Shown: in pieces, positions 17,057 through 25,386 of the stretch | Layout of the letters: the number at the start of each line of letters is the position of its first letter | Position numbering within the stretch: the first letter of the stretch is position 1 | NCBI GenBank assembly: GCA_026932235.1 | Contig: JAIXKR010000071.1 | Span: forward strand, 1-38,457 | DNA length: 38,457 nucleotides | Direction of reading: 5' to 3' | Source of the DNA: Burkholderiales bacterium | Lineage (GTDB): Bacteria > Pseudomonadota > Gammaproteobacteria > Burkholderiales > Burkholderiaceae_C | Program-made: the position numbers and the translations under genes | Notes under the pieces: generated by a model | Told to the model about the DNA's origin: nothing | Seen by the model: only the letters and a program-made list of their open reading frames with translations | Database searches by the model: none

Positions 17057-17704
17057 TCAGGAGTTCTCGAGAACCACGCCTTCGATGAGGTTGGCGACGT
17101 CCTCGCAGCGGTCCGAGATCAGTTCCAGGTGCTCGTAGACGGCCTTGAGCTTGATCAGCTCGCGCGTGTCCTGCTCCTCGCGGAAGAGCCGCGAGAGCGC
17201 GCTGCGCAGCGCGCGATCGGCCTCGCCCTCGAGGCGGTCGATCTCTTCGCAGGTGCGGATCGCATCCTCGACGACGAGCGCGCTCGAGAGCTTGGGCAGC
17301 AGCGTCACCGCGTGCTTGACGAGTTCGCAGCAGCGCACCGAGAGCACGGCCAGGCGCAGCACGTCCTCGTCGACGCGCTGCACGTCGTAGAGCGTCATGA
17401 CCTCGGTGCAGTCCTCGAGCAGGTCGAGCACGTCGTCCATCGCGTTGATGAGACTCAGGATCTGCTCGCGGTCGATCGGCGTGATGAAGGTCCGGTGCAG
17501 CATGCGACTGACTTCGTGCGTGATGCGGTCGGCGGCGCGCTCGGCGGCGTCGACCTCGGCCGCGCACTTCGTGCGCAGCGCCGGGTCGGCGTAGTTCTTC
17601 ACCATGCGCATGAACGCGCTCGCGCCCTGCTCGATCAGTTCGGCATGCTCGTTGAAGCGATCGAAGAAGTTGCCGTCCTTGGGCAAGAGCTTGCCGAAGA
17701 CCAT
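17057..17704 (-). CDS. DUF47 family protein (PhoU-like, Pit accessory)
   Basis: A 215-residue all-helical protein of the DUF47/TIGR00153 family, structurally related to PhoU. It begins MVFGKLLPKDGNFFDRFNEHAELI, the usual start. The family pattern ITHEVSRMLHRTFITPIDREQILSLINAMDDVLDLLED supplies the acidic metal-binding helices. The second half repeats the bundle (ELIKLKAVYEHLELISDRCEDVANLIEGVVLENS). It is encoded immediately before the Pit transporter and probably controls its activity. ATG 17704 is preferred over an in-frame ATG 42 bp upstream because it matches family starts. The 174-bp gap upstream, back to the pcnB stop, includes TACAAT (17831-17826), a possible -10. Confidence 0.9.
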   Translation of the reverse strand: MVFGKLLPKDGNFFDRFNEHAELIEQGASAFMRMVKNYADPALRTKCAAEVDAAERAADRITHEVSRMLHRTFITPIDREQILSLINAMDDVLDLLEDCTEVMTLYDVQRVDEDVLRLAVLSVRCCELVKHAVTLLPKLSSALVVEDAIRTCEEIDRLEGEADRALRSALSRLFREEQDTRELIKLKAVYEHLELISDRCEDVANLIEGVVLENS

Positions 17705-17878
17705 GTCGTTGCCCTGGAGTTGAGCGCGAACCCTGCCGATAGCCATCGCCGACCCGACACCGTCCGCCGCGGGCAGCGCGGCCGCCCGCCAAGGGACGTC
17801 CGCTCGCCTCGATGAATCGCCTCGGATTGTACGGGGCCGCTTCGGAGCCTCCGGCCTCCGCAACCGCGCCCGCACGTG

Positions 17879-19465
17879 TCAACCGGCGGCGGCGTCCCGA
17901 TCCGCAGCCTGAGCTTCCGCGGCGGGCTTGCGCCGCCGACGGCGGCGGCGCTTGGCCGGCGCCGGCAACGCATCCGCGGACTCTCCGGGCGGCAGCGCAT
18001 CCGGATCCGCGGCCGCTGCTGCCGCCGGCGCCGCGACCCTGCGCACACGTCGCGGCGCGGCGGCCGGGCGCAGCATCTGCACCAGCGCTTCGCGCGCCTC
18101 TTCGTCTCCCAGGTGGTAATCCTCCCACCAGTCGGCCAGTGCGGGATCGACCTCGCCGACGTCGGCGCGCAGGCGCAGGAAGTCGTAGCCGGCGCGAAAG
18201 CGCGGCTGCGCCGCGAGCGAGGCCGCCGACGCCGGCGTGCGGCGCTCGAAGCGCGGCTGCATCTGCCAGATCTCGCGCATGTCGGCGGCCAGCTTGCCGC
18301 GGCCGGAGACGTCGCCGATGCGCGCCTCGAAGACCGCGTCGATGGCCTGCTGCAGCGCCGGGAACGGCGGCTCGCCGGCCTCGCGCAGCGCCGTCCAGCG
18401 CGCCTGGACGTCGTGCCAGAGCAGGCAGGCGAGCATGAAGCTCGGCGCCACCGCGCGCCCTTCCTGCACGCGGCGGTCGGTGTCGGCCAGCGCCAGCTCG
18501 ATGAAGCGCGCGCGCAGCGGGTGCGGCTGGCGCGGGTGCAGCACGGCCTCGAGGATGGGGAACACGCCGCGGTCCAGGCCATGGCGGCGCAGCTCCTCCA
18601 GGCTGCGCAGCGCGTGCCCGGTCTGCAGCAGCTTGAGCATTTCGTCGAACAGGCGCGACGCCGGCACGTTGGCCAGCAGGGCCGACATCTCGCGCAGCGG
18701 CGCGGCCGTCGCCGGGTCGAGCGCGAAGCCCAGCTTGGCGGCGAAGCGCACCACGCGCACGATGCGCACCGGATCCTCGCGGTAGCGCGCGCGCGGGTCG
18801 CCGATGATGCGCAGCACGCGCGCGCGCGCGTCCGCGAGTCCGTGGTGGTAGTCGACCAGCACCTGCGTCGTGGGGTCGTAGTACATCGCGTTGATGGTGA
18901 AGTCGCGCCGTGCCGCGTCTTGCACCTGCTCACCCCAGACGTTGTCGCGCAGCACGCGTCCGCTGGCATCGACGACATGCGCCTTGTCGCTGATCTCCTG
19001 GCGTGCCGTGCGCTCGTTGCCCTGCACCTGCTCGGCGCTGCTGGCGTCGAGGTAGGCGCGAAAGGTCGAGACCTCGACGACGTCGTGCTGCTGGCCGCGC
19101 CCGAAGACGACGTGCACGAGGCGAAAGCGGCGCCCGACGATGTAGGCCCGCCGGAACAAGGCCTTCACCTGCTCGGGCGTGGCGTCGGTGGCGACGTCGA
19201 AGTCCTTCGGCGGCATGCCCACCAGCAGGTCGCGAACCGCGCCGCCGACGATGTAGGCCTCGTGCCCCGCCTCCTTGAGCGTGCGCACGACGCGCACGGC
19301 GCGCTCGTCGAGCAGCCGCGCGTCGATGCGGTGCTCGCTGGCCGGCACCTCCTCGCGCTGCCCGAGCGGGATCACCGCGGCGGTGGCCGTCGCGCGCTTT
19401 CCCGGTCCGGCGCCGCTTGCGCGATCGGGCTTGCCAAGCAGGCGGTTGATGAAGGTCCTGATCAT
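17879..19465 (-). CDS. pcnB: poly(A) polymerase I
   Basis: A 528-residue class II nucleotidyltransferase that adds 3' poly(A) tails to RNA and promotes decay. The catalytic head is AYIVGGAVRDLLVGMPPKDFDVATDATPEQV. RRDFTINAMYYD and the RNA-binding EDPVRIVRVVRFAAKLGF follow. The C terminus ends in an Ala/Arg-rich tail with a run of seven arginines, likely RNA-binding. The ATG at 19465 overlaps the stop of the upstream HAD gene (ATGA), so translation is probably coupled; an in-frame ATG 24 bp earlier is less likely. The usual Burkholderiales partner folK is not downstream here; a DUF47-pit pair follows instead. The polymerase belongs to the PcnB group rather than CCA-adding enzymes, judged from length and basic tail. 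Confidence 0.93.
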   Translation of the reverse strand: MIRTFINRLLGKPDRASGAGPGKRATATAAVIPLGQREEVPASEHRIDARLLDERAVRVVRTLKEAGHEAYIVGGAVRDLLVGMPPKDFDVATDATPEQVKALFRRAYIVGRRFRLVHVVFGRGQQHDVVEVSTFRAYLDASSAEQVQGNERTARQEISDKAHVVDASGRVLRDNVWGEQVQDAARRDFTINAMYYDPTTQVLVDYHHGLADARARVLRIIGDPRARYREDPVRIVRVVRFAAKLGFALDPATAAPLREMSALLANVPASRLFDEMLKLLQTGHALRSLEELRRHGLDRGVFPILEAVLHPRQPHPLRARFIELALADTDRRVQEGRAVAPSFMLACLLWHDVQARWTALREAGEPPFPALQQAIDAVFEARIGDVSGRGKLAADMREIWQMQPRFERRTPASAASLAAQPRFRAGYDFLRLRADVGEVDPALADWWEDYHLGDEEAREALVQMLRPAAAPRRVRRVAAPAAAAAADPDALPPGESADALPAPAKRRRRRRRKPAAEAQAADRDAAAG

Positions 19466-20130
19466 TCGAAGAGTCGGAGAATGGGCCATCGGCGCCGCTG
19501 CGCCACCGCCTCGAGCGCAGGGCTCGGGTTGGTTGCCACCGGCTGGCTGACGTGCTCGAGCAGCGCCAGGTCGTTGGTCGAGTCGCTGTAGAAGACCTGG
19601 TCCTCGAACTCGCCGAAGTCACGCCCGATCGAGCGCAGCCAGGCATGCACGCGTTCGATCTTGCCATCACGAAAGGCCGGGGTACCGCGGATGGCGCCGG
19701 TCGGACGCCCTGCCCCGTCGCGCTCGAGTTCGGTGGCGATCAGCGTCGGCACGCCGAACAGCTGCGCGAAGGGCCGGGTCACGAATTCGTTCGTCGCGGT
19801 GACGATGGCCATCAGGTCGCCCGCTTCGCGGTGCCGCTGCACCAGCGCCTGTGCCGCAGGACGCAGCGCCGGGCGCGCCACCTCCTCGACGAAGCGCGCC
19901 TGCAGCGCCTGCAACTCCCGCTGCGGCCGGTCGCGCCAGGCCGCGGTGCAGAAGTCGACGTAGGCGCCGATGTCGAGCGTCTCGGCCCGGTACTGGGCAA
20001 AGAACTCGTCGTTGCGGCGCCGATAGGCGTCGCCGTCGGCCCAGCCGCTGGCGATCAGGTATTCGCCGAATGCGTGGTCGGAATCGATGGGCAGCAGCGT
20101 GCCGTCGAGGTCGAAGAGCGCCAGCCTCAT
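19462..20130 (-). CDS. HAD-IB family phosphatase (SerB-like)
   Basis: A 222-residue haloacid dehalogenase-type phosphatase. Motif I is FDLDGTLLPIDSD, with the nucleophile and acid/base aspartates at residues 7 and 9. Motif II is the IVTATN turn, the motif III lysine is in FRDGKIERV, and motif IV is SDSTNDLALL. The helical cap between motifs I and II is of the IB type seen in phosphoserine phosphatase and related HAD-IB hydrolases. The substrate cannot be fixed from sequence. It sits between hda and pcnB, as in many betaproteobacteria, and overlaps the pcnB start by 4 bp. Confidence 0.88.
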   Translation of the reverse strand: MRLALFDLDGTLLPIDSDHAFGEYLIASGWADGDAYRRRNDEFFAQYRAETLDIGAYVDFCTAAWRDRPQRELQALQARFVEEVARPALRPAAQALVQRHREAGDLMAIVTATNEFVTRPFAQLFGVPTLIATELERDGAGRPTGAIRGTPAFRDGKIERVHAWLRSIGRDFGEFEDQVFYSDSTNDLALLEHVSQPVATNPSPALEAVAQRRRWPILRLFE

Positions 20131-20158
20131 GCACGGCTCCGGCGGGGTGCCGTTGCGC

Positions 20159-20842
20159 TCACGCCTGCTCCTCGATCAGCATCGTGCGCAGCAGCGGCAC
20201 CGTGATGGCGCGCGAGCGCGCCAGCGAATAGTGGTCGAGCCGGTCCAGCAGCCCCATCAGCGAGCCCATGTCGCGTGCGAAGCGCCGCAGCAGGTGGTCC
20301 ATCACCTCGTCGGAGAAAAAAATGCCGCGCCGGTCGGCTTCGCGTCGCAGCGCCGCGCGCGTCTGCTCCTCTCCCAGCGGCTGCAGCGCGAACACGTGGC
20401 CCCAGCCGAGCCGGGTGCGCAGATCGTCGCGCAGCGGCAGGTCCACCGGCGGCAGGCGGCCGGCTGCGGCGACCTGCACGCCCTGCCCGGTCGCTTCGAC
20501 GAAGAGCGCGAACGCCGCCTGTTGCGCCCGCTCGTCCAGCGCCTCGCAGTGATCGATCACCACCAGCGACCATTCGGGCGCCATCGACCAGGGGAGTTCG
20601 TCGCCGGCATCGAACCAGCCGGCGCGCTCGCCGCGCGCCTGCACCTCATGCGCCAGCGCCCGCAGCAGGTGCGTCTTGCCGCTGCCCGCGGGCCCCCAGA
20701 GATAGACCGGCGGCGCCGGCGGCACGAGCCCGCGCAGATGCTGCACCGCCTGCGCGTTGGGGCCGGCAAGATAGGTCTCGAAGGTCGGCAGCGACGGCCC
20801 GCCGATGGCCAGTGGAATCTGCTGCATCGTCGGCAGGCTCAT
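20159..20842 (-). CDS. hda: DnaA regulatory inactivator Hda
   Basis: A DnaA-like AAA+ protein that, with the beta clamp, stimulates ATP hydrolysis by DnaA and prevents re-initiation. The N-terminal MQQIPLAIG provides the clamp-binding motif expected of Hda (Q-x-P-L-type). The AAA+ core has [16 protein letters not shown], Walker [12 protein letters not shown] and Walker B-like [10 protein letters not shown]. An arginine-rich sensor region and the lid [25 protein letters not shown] follow. There is no DnaA DNA-binding domain. Two ATGs, 20842 and 20827, are possible; the second places the clamp motif at the very N terminus. The 152 bp upstream are GC-rich with a 9-bp inverted repeat. Confidence 0.92.
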   Translation of the reverse strand: MSLPTMQQIPLAIGGPSLPTFETYLAGPNAQAVQHLRGLVPPAPPVYLWGPAGSGKTHLLRALAHEVQARGERAGWFDAGDELPWSMAPEWSLVVIDHCEALDERAQQAAFALFVEATGQGVQVAAAGRLPPVDLPLRDDLRTRLGWGHVFALQPLGEEQTRAALRREADRRGIFFSDEVMDHLLRRFARDMGSLMGLLDRLDHYSLARSRAITVPLLRTMLIEEQA

Positions 20843-20849
20843 CGCGAGG

Positions 20850-20943
20850 CCGCATCCGCATCCGGCACGGCGGCTCGGGCGGCGGCACCGCACCGCTGCG
20901 CGCGCGCCGCGCCGCTGCACCGGTGGGGCACGCGCGGATGCGG
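20850..20943. repeat. long GC-rich inverted repeat upstream of hda
   Basis: CCGCATCCG at 20850-20858 (with an overlapping second copy at 20856-20864) is the perfect reverse complement of CGGATGCGG at 20935-20943. The sequence between is almost pure G and C. It could fold as a structured hda leader; no function is assigned. Confidence 0.4.
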
Positions 20944-20994
20944 TCGGACGGTGAACAACACGAGAAGCATGGAAAGCGGTCGCCGGAGTTTAGG

Positions 20995-22554
20995 TCAGCC
21001 GTGACGCAGGAACTGGTGCCAGCGCAGGCCGCTCAGGCGCAGCGTCAGCAGGTAGGCCAGCGCCGCCGCCGACAGCACCGCAGCCATCAGCCCGACGCGC
21101 ACCAGGCGCTGCGAGCCGCCGAGTCCGATCCAGTCGATGCCGAGCCCCGCCGCGTGCAGCAGCAGCGCGAGCACGGCGCAGGCCAGCGCCACCTGCAGCG
21201 CAAAACGCCGCCACCCCGGCTGCGGGACGAAGGCCCGGCGCCGATAGAGGCCGCGCAGCAGCAGCCCCGCGTTCACGAGCGCCGCCAGCCCGATCGACAA
21301 GGCCAGCCCGGCGACGCCGAGCCAGGGCACGAACACGAGGTTCATGCACTGCGTCGCCACCAGCACCCCGACGGCGATGCGGACCGGCGTGCGGGTGTCC
21401 TGGCGCGCATAAAAGCCCGGCGCCAGCACCTTGATGGCGACCAGACCCAGCAAGCCGCAGCCGTAGCCGCGCAGCGCCGTCGCCGACTGCATCACGTCCG
21501 CCGCGGTGAAGGCGCCGTAGTGGAACAGCACCGCGATCAGGGGCGCCGGGAAGACCAGCAGCGCCACCGCGCACGGCAGCGCCAGCAGCAGCACCAGGCG
21601 CAGGCCCCAGTCGAGCAGGCTGCTGTAACCCGGCGCGTCGTCGCGTCCACGCGCCGCCGCGAGCTGGGGCAGCAGCACCGAGCCCAGCGCGACGCCCAGA
21701 AGGCCGGTCGGGAATTCCATCAGCCGGTCGGCATAGAAGAGCCAGGAAACCGCGCCGACCCCGAGGTGCGAGGCGATCTGCGTGTTGATCAGAAGCGAGA
21801 GCTGCGCCACCGACACCCCCAGCAGCGCCGGGGCCATGAGGCCCAGGATGCGATGCACGCCCGCGTGCGACCACGCGCGGCGCAGCGCCGCGGGCGACAG
21901 GCCGAAGCGCGGCAGCTTGCCGATGCGTCGCAGCGCCGGCACCTGCCACGCCAGTTGCAGCAGCCCGCCGAGCACGACGCCGCCGGCGAGCGCGAGGATG
22001 GGACGCAGGCCCAGGCGCTCGAACAGCGGCACGCCGAGCCAGGCCGCGGCGATCAGGCTGAGGTTGAGCAGCACCGGCGTGAACGCCGGCACCGCGAAGC
22101 GCCGCCAGGTGTTGAGGATGCCCGCGGCGAGCGCGACCAGCGACATGCAGCCGATGTAGGGGAACATCCAGCGCGCCATCAGCACCGCCAGGTCGAAGTC
22201 CTGCAGCCCGGCGGCCAGCATCCACACGAGGATCGGCGCCGCGGCGATGCCGAGCAGGCTGGTCGCCACCAGCGCCCACAGCAGCACGGTGGCGACCGCG
22301 TCGATGAGGCGCCGAGTCGCCTCGTCGCCCTCGCGCTCGCGCGTGTCCGCGAGAAAGGGCACGAAGGCCTGCGCGAACGCGCCTTCGGCGAAGAGGCGCC
22401 GCAGCAGGTTGGGCAGGCGGAAGGCGACGTTGAAGGCGTCGGTCAGCGACCCGGCGCCGAACTGCGCGGCGATGAGCTGGTCGCGCACGAGGCCGGTCAC
22501 CCGGGAGACGAGCGTCAGCAGCGAGACGGTGGAGGCGGCCTTGAGGAGGTTCAC
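20995..22554 (-). CDS. murJ: lipid II flippase MurJ
   Basis: A 519-residue MOP-superfamily flippase that exports lipid II for peptidoglycan synthesis. The start [35 protein letters not shown], then [28 protein letters not shown], is the MurJ fingerprint, including the arginines of TM1-2 needed for transport. About 14 hydrophobic helices run to the end. The start is the GTG at 22554, matching the MNLLK start of other MurJ proteins; longer in-frame sequence is unlike the family. It is divergent from rpsT. A perfect -10 (TATAAT, 22573-22568) lies only 13 bp upstream, implying a very short leader. Confidence 0.96.
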   Translation of the reverse strand: MNLLKAASTVSLLTLVSRVTGLVRDQLIAAQFGAGSLTDAFNVAFRLPNLLRRLFAEGAFAQAFVPFLADTREREGDEATRRLIDAVATVLLWALVATSLLGIAAAPILVWMLAAGLQDFDLAVLMARWMFPYIGCMSLVALAAGILNTWRRFAVPAFTPVLLNLSLIAAAWLGVPLFERLGLRPILALAGGVVLGGLLQLAWQVPALRRIGKLPRFGLSPAALRRAWSHAGVHRILGLMAPALLGVSVAQLSLLINTQIASHLGVGAVSWLFYADRLMEFPTGLLGVALGSVLLPQLAAARGRDDAPGYSSLLDWGLRLVLLLALPCAVALLVFPAPLIAVLFHYGAFTAADVMQSATALRGYGCGLLGLVAIKVLAPGFYARQDTRTPVRIAVGVLVATQCMNLVFVPWLGVAGLALSIGLAALVNAGLLLRGLYRRRAFVPQPGWRRFALQVALACAVLALLLHAAGLGIDWIGLGGSQRLVRVGLMAAVLSAAALAYLLTLRLSGLRWHQFLRHG

Positions 22555-22567
22555 GGGTGGGCGGCGG

Positions 22568-22573
22568 ATTATA
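22568..22573 (-). promoter_or_regulatory. candidate murJ promoter (-10)
   Basis: TATAAT on the minus strand, 13 bp before the murJ GTG. Transcription would begin about 7 nt before the start codon, so the mRNA would be nearly leaderless. No clear -35. Confidence 0.45.
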
Positions 22574-22617
22574 GGGAGCGGCCTGGAGCCGGCCCATCGC
22601 ATGTCGAGGCGCCGTGC

Positions 22618-22623
22618 TATACT
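22618..22623 (+). promoter_or_regulatory. candidate rpsT promoter (-10)
   Basis: TATACT on the plus strand, predicting a leader of about 85-90 nt before the rpsT ATG. The -35 is weak by eye, but this is the only AT-rich hexamer in the region facing rpsT. Confidence 0.5.
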
Positions 22624-22716
22624 TTGACGCTTTTGCAGCCGTGCCTGCCCTGCAGCCCCACCCCTGACGGTCGCGCGCAAGGCACCCGCCCAACACCGAA
22701 GGCTACCCACCCGACT

Positions 22717-23022
22717 ATGGCCACGTCCTCCAGAGCCAAGAAGAAGACCGTCCGCATCGCCTCGGGCCGCAAGCGCGCGCGCCAGAACGTGACGCTGAAC
22801 GCCGCCAATTCCTCGCTGCGTTCGCGCTTTCGCACCATGGTCAAGCAGGTGAAGAAGGCGGTTGCCGGTGGCGACAAGGCCGCAGCGTCCGAAGTCTTCA
22901 GGAATGCCCAGAGCGTCATCGACTCGGTCGCCGACAAGGGCATCTTCCACAAGAACAAGGCCGCGCGCATCAAGAGCCGCCTCTCGGCGAAGATCAAGGC
23001 GCTGGCCAACCCGGCCGCCTGA
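22717..23022 (+). CDS. rpsT: 30S ribosomal protein S20
   Basis: A 101-residue S20, an early-binding 30S protein. Lysine/arginine-rich helices: [28 protein letters not shown], then [65 protein letters not shown], which is the family pattern end to end. It is somewhat longer than E. coli S20 (87). It is monocistronic, followed after 20 bp by a strong terminator hairpin. There is no good Shine-Dalgarno within 12 nt of the ATG; a GAAGG lies farther upstream. Confidence 0.97.
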   Translation: MATSSRAKKKTVRIASGRKRARQNVTLNAANSSLRSRFRTMVKQVKKAVAGGDKAAASEVFRNAQSVIDSVADKGIFHKNKAARIKSRLSAKIKALANPAA

Positions 23023-23042
23023 GGCGACCGGCGCATCACCCG

Positions 23043-23070
23043 AGAAGGGCCTGCCGACGCAGGCCCTTCT
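23043..23070 (+). terminator. rpsT terminator hairpin
   Basis: Perfect 12-bp stem AGAAGGGCCTGC (23043-23054) and GCAGGCCCTTCT (23059-23070) around CGAC, 20 bp after the rpsT stop. The following bases (TGCGTTC) are only slightly T-rich. Confidence 0.8.
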
Positions 23071-23126
23071 TGCGTTCCCGGCGGCCGGCGCGCCGCAGGC
23101 ACGGGCGCGGCGACGGCAAGGACCTT

Positions 23127-23132
23127 TAGAAT
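23127..23132 (+). promoter_or_regulatory. candidate argD-argF promoter (-10)
   Basis: TAGAAT followed by C, the same form seen before tetR, the Pcm-like gene and metG in this window. It would start a leader of about 80 nt that contains the two competing hairpins. No convincing -35. Confidence 0.5.
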
Positions 23133-23140
23133 CCGCTCCC

Positions 23141-23201
23141 GGCCGGCGGTGACCGAAGGGGGTTGCACGCCGGCTTCGTTTTTTTCGCCGAGCCCCTTCG
23201 G
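23141..23201 (+). promoter_or_regulatory. candidate attenuator in the argD leader (mutually exclusive hairpins)
   Basis: Hairpin A: GGCCGGCG (23141-23148) pairs with CGCCGGCT (23168-23175, last pair G-U). It extends inward through 23149-23154 with 23161-23166 (two wobbles), leaving a 6-nt loop. It is followed by TCG and a run of seven T (23179-23185), an intrinsic-terminator layout. Hairpin B: CCGAAGGGG (23153-23161) is the perfect complement of CCCCTTCGG (23193-23201). A and B share 23153-23161 and cannot form together, so B could act as antiterminator. The signal is unknown. Confidence 0.55.
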
Positions 23202-23220
23202 CCGAGTTCGAAAGGTAGCC

Positions 23221-24432
23221 ATGAACGCCCCGGTCCACGCCGCCGACCCGATGCCGCACGTGATGTCCACCTACGCGCGCCTGCCACTGGCGCTCTCGCA
23301 CGGCAGGGGCTGCCGCGTCTGGGACACGCAGGGGCGACGCTATCTGGACGCGCTGGCGGGCATCGCGGTGAGCACGCTGGGCCACGACCACCCGCAGCTC
23401 GTTCCCGCGCTGCAGGACCAGGTGTCCAGGCTCATCCACTGCAGCAACTACTACGAGGTGCCGCTGCAGGAGCAACTCGCCGCGCGCCTGTGCGAGCTCT
23501 CCGGCCTGGATGCGGCCTTCTTCTGCAACAGCGGCCTCGAGGCCAACGAGGCGGCGATCAAGCTCGCGCGCAAGTACGGGCATGGCAAGGGCATCGCACG
23601 CCCGGAGATCGTCGTCTGCGAGAAGGCCTTCCACGGGCGCTCGATCGCCACCCTCTCGGCCACCGCCAATCGGAAGATCCAGGAGGGCTTCGGGCCACTG
23701 GTGGAAGGCTTCGTGCGCGTGCCGCTGAACGATCTGGCCGCCGTCGAGGCGCTGGCCGCGTCCAACCCGAACGTCGTCGCCGTCTTCCTCGAGACGATCC
23801 AGGGCGAGGGCGGCATCAACCCCACGCGCGCCGATTACCTGCAAGGCCTGCGCGCACTCTGCGACGCCCGCGGCTGGCTGCTGATGCTCGACGAGGTGCA
23901 GTGCGGCATCGGCCGCACGGGCAAGTGGTTCGCGCACCAGTGGGCCGGTATCACGCCCGACGTCATGCCGCTGGCCAAGGGCCTGGGTTCGGGCGTTCCC
24001 ATCGGCGCCGTCGTCGCCGGGCCGAAGGCGGCGCGGCTGTTCCAGCCCGGCAACCACGGAACGACCTTCGGCGGCAACCCGCTGGCCATGCGCGCCGGCG
24101 TCGAGACGCTGCGCATCATGACCGAGGACGGCCTGCTCGAGAACGCCGCGGCGCGCGGCGCGCAATTGCGCAGCGCCTTCGAGGCCGCCTTCGCCGGCGA
24201 GCCCGGCGTGCGCGAGATCCGCGGCGCGGGCCTGATGATCGGCATCGAGCTCGACCGCCCCTGCGGTGCGCTGCTGCAGCGCGCGGCCGACGCCGGGCTG
24301 CTCATGAGCGTCACCGCGGACAGCGTGGTGCGCCTGCTGCCGCCGCTCATCCTCTCGGCCGAGGAGGCCGAGGAGATCGTCGCCATCCTGGTGCCGCTGG
24401 TGAAGGCCTTCCTCGCCGAAGCCAGGGCATGA
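23221..24432 (+). CDS. argD: acetylornithine/succinyldiaminopimelate-type aminotransferase
   Basis: A 403-residue class III PLP-dependent aminotransferase converting N-acetylglutamate semialdehyde to N-acetylornithine in arginine synthesis. The cofactor-binding GLEANEAAIKLARKYGH, the phosphate-contact HGRSIATLSAT, and the DEVQCGIGRTGKWFAH stretch are all present. The Schiff-base lysine is K253 in PLAKGLGSGVPIGA, followed by GTTFGGNPLA. The ATG at 23221 has an AAAGG Shine-Dalgarno 5 nt upstream. An in-frame GTG at 23149 would translate through the leader hairpins and is rejected as the main start. The stop overlaps the argF start (ATGA), so the two arginine genes are coupled. Confidence 0.93.
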   Translation: MNAPVHAADPMPHVMSTYARLPLALSHGRGCRVWDTQGRRYLDALAGIAVSTLGHDHPQLVPALQDQVSRLIHCSNYYEVPLQEQLAARLCELSGLDAAFFCNSGLEANEAAIKLARKYGHGKGIARPEIVVCEKAFHGRSIATLSATANRKIQEGFGPLVEGFVRVPLNDLAAVEALAASNPNVVAVFLETIQGEGGINPTRADYLQGLRALCDARGWLLMLDEVQCGIGRTGKWFAHQWAGITPDVMPLAKGLGSGVPIGAVVAGPKAARLFQPGNHGTTFGGNPLAMRAGVETLRIMTEDGLLENAAARGAQLRSAFEAAFAGEPGVREIRGAGLMIGIELDRPCGALLQRAADAGLLMSVTADSVVRLLPPLILSAEEAEEIVAILVPLVKAFLAEARA

Positions 24433-25358
24433 AGCCCGGACACTCGCTGATGAAGCACTACCTGCAGTTCAAGGACCTGCGGCGCGAGGAGTACGCCTAT
24501 CTCTTCGAGCGCACGCGCATCATCAAGCGCCGCTTCAAGAACTACGAGCGCTACCAGCCGCTGGCCGACCGCACGCTGGCGATGATCTTCGAGAAGGCGA
24601 GCACGCGCACGCGCGTGAGCTTCGAGGCCGGCATGTACCAGATGGGCGGCTCGGTCGTGCACCTGACGACCGGCGACAGCCAGCTCGGCCGCGCCGAGCC
24701 GATCGAGGACAGCGCGCGCGTCATCAGCCGCATGGTCGACCTGGTGATGATCCGCACCTTCGAGCAGAGCAAGCTCGAGGCCTTCGCCGCGCACTCGCGC
24801 GTGCCGGTGATCAACGGCCTCACCAACGAGTACCACCCCTGCCAGATCCTGGCCGACATCTTCACCTTCATCGAGCACCGCGGCGACATCGCCGGCAAGG
24901 TCGTGGCCTGGGTCGGCGACGGCAACAACATGGCCAACACCTGGCTGCAGGCGGCGCAGATCCTGGGCTTCACGCTGCACGTGAGCACGCCGCGCGGCTA
25001 CGAGATCGCTCCGCAGCTGGTGGGCGACGCAGCCGCCTGCCTGAAGACCTTCAAGAGCCCCGCCGCCGCCTGCGAAGGCGCGCACCTGGTGACGACCGAC
25101 GTCTGGACCAGCATGGGCTTCGAGGCCGAGAACGCCGCGCGCCAGGCGGCCTTCGCCGACTGGTGCGTGGACGCGCAGATGATGCAGCTGGCGCGCAGCG
25201 ATGCCCTCTTCATGCACTGCCTGCCCGCGCACCGAGGCGAGGAAGTCGCCGCCGAGGTCATCGACGGCCCGCAGAGCGTGGTCTGGGACGAAGCCGAAAA
25301 CCGAATGCACGTGCAGAAAGCGCTGATGGAGTACCTCCTTCTGGGGCGAATCGGCTGA
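24429..25358 (+). CDS. argF: ornithine carbamoyltransferase
   Basis: A 309-residue enzyme making citrulline from ornithine and carbamoyl phosphate. The carbamoyl-phosphate site is EKASTRTRVSFEAGM. The partner loop is NGLTNEYHPCQILADIFT, and the ornithine site includes WVGDGNNMANTW and the catalytic cysteine in MHCLPAHRGEEV. Length and motifs match the anabolic trimeric family. It starts at ATG 24429 within the argD stop. A second ATG 21 bp on (MKHYLQFKDL) is also plausible, as many homologues start there. In many Burkholderiales a DUF3579 gene and argG follow; here hppD lies convergent instead, 18 bp away. Confidence 0.96.
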   Translation: MKPGHSLMKHYLQFKDLRREEYAYLFERTRIIKRRFKNYERYQPLADRTLAMIFEKASTRTRVSFEAGMYQMGGSVVHLTTGDSQLGRAEPIEDSARVISRMVDLVMIRTFEQSKLEAFAAHSRVPVINGLTNEYHPCQILADIFTFIEHRGDIAGKVVAWVGDGNNMANTWLQAAQILGFTLHVSTPRGYEIAPQLVGDAAACLKTFKSPAAACEGAHLVTTDVWTSMGFEAENAARQAAFADWCVDAQMMQLARSDALFMHCLPAHRGEEVAAEVIDGPQSVVWDEAENRMHVQKALMEYLLLGRIG

Positions 25359-25367
25359 CGCCCGGTC

Positions 25368-25386
25368 GGAGGCTTCCTAAGCCTCC
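25368..25386. terminator. bidirectional hairpin between argF and hppD
   Basis: Perfect 8-bp arms GGAGGCTT (25368-25375) and AAGCCTCC (25379-25386) with a 3-nt loop, between two convergent genes. The hppD stop codon (25377-25379) is in the loop and right arm. It could terminate both transcripts, although no long T-run follows on either strand. Confidence 0.55.

Noticed and set aside
20843-20920. N-terminal extension of Hda from an ATG at 20920
   Set aside because: The added residues are Arg/Cys/Gly-rich, unlike Hda, and displace the clamp-binding motif from the N terminus.
23149-23220. In-frame GTG start giving argD a 24-residue extension
   Set aside because: The codons would run through both leader hairpins, the peptide (TEGGCTPASFFSPSP) is unlike any ArgD N terminus, and the ATG at 23221 has a Shine-Dalgarno.
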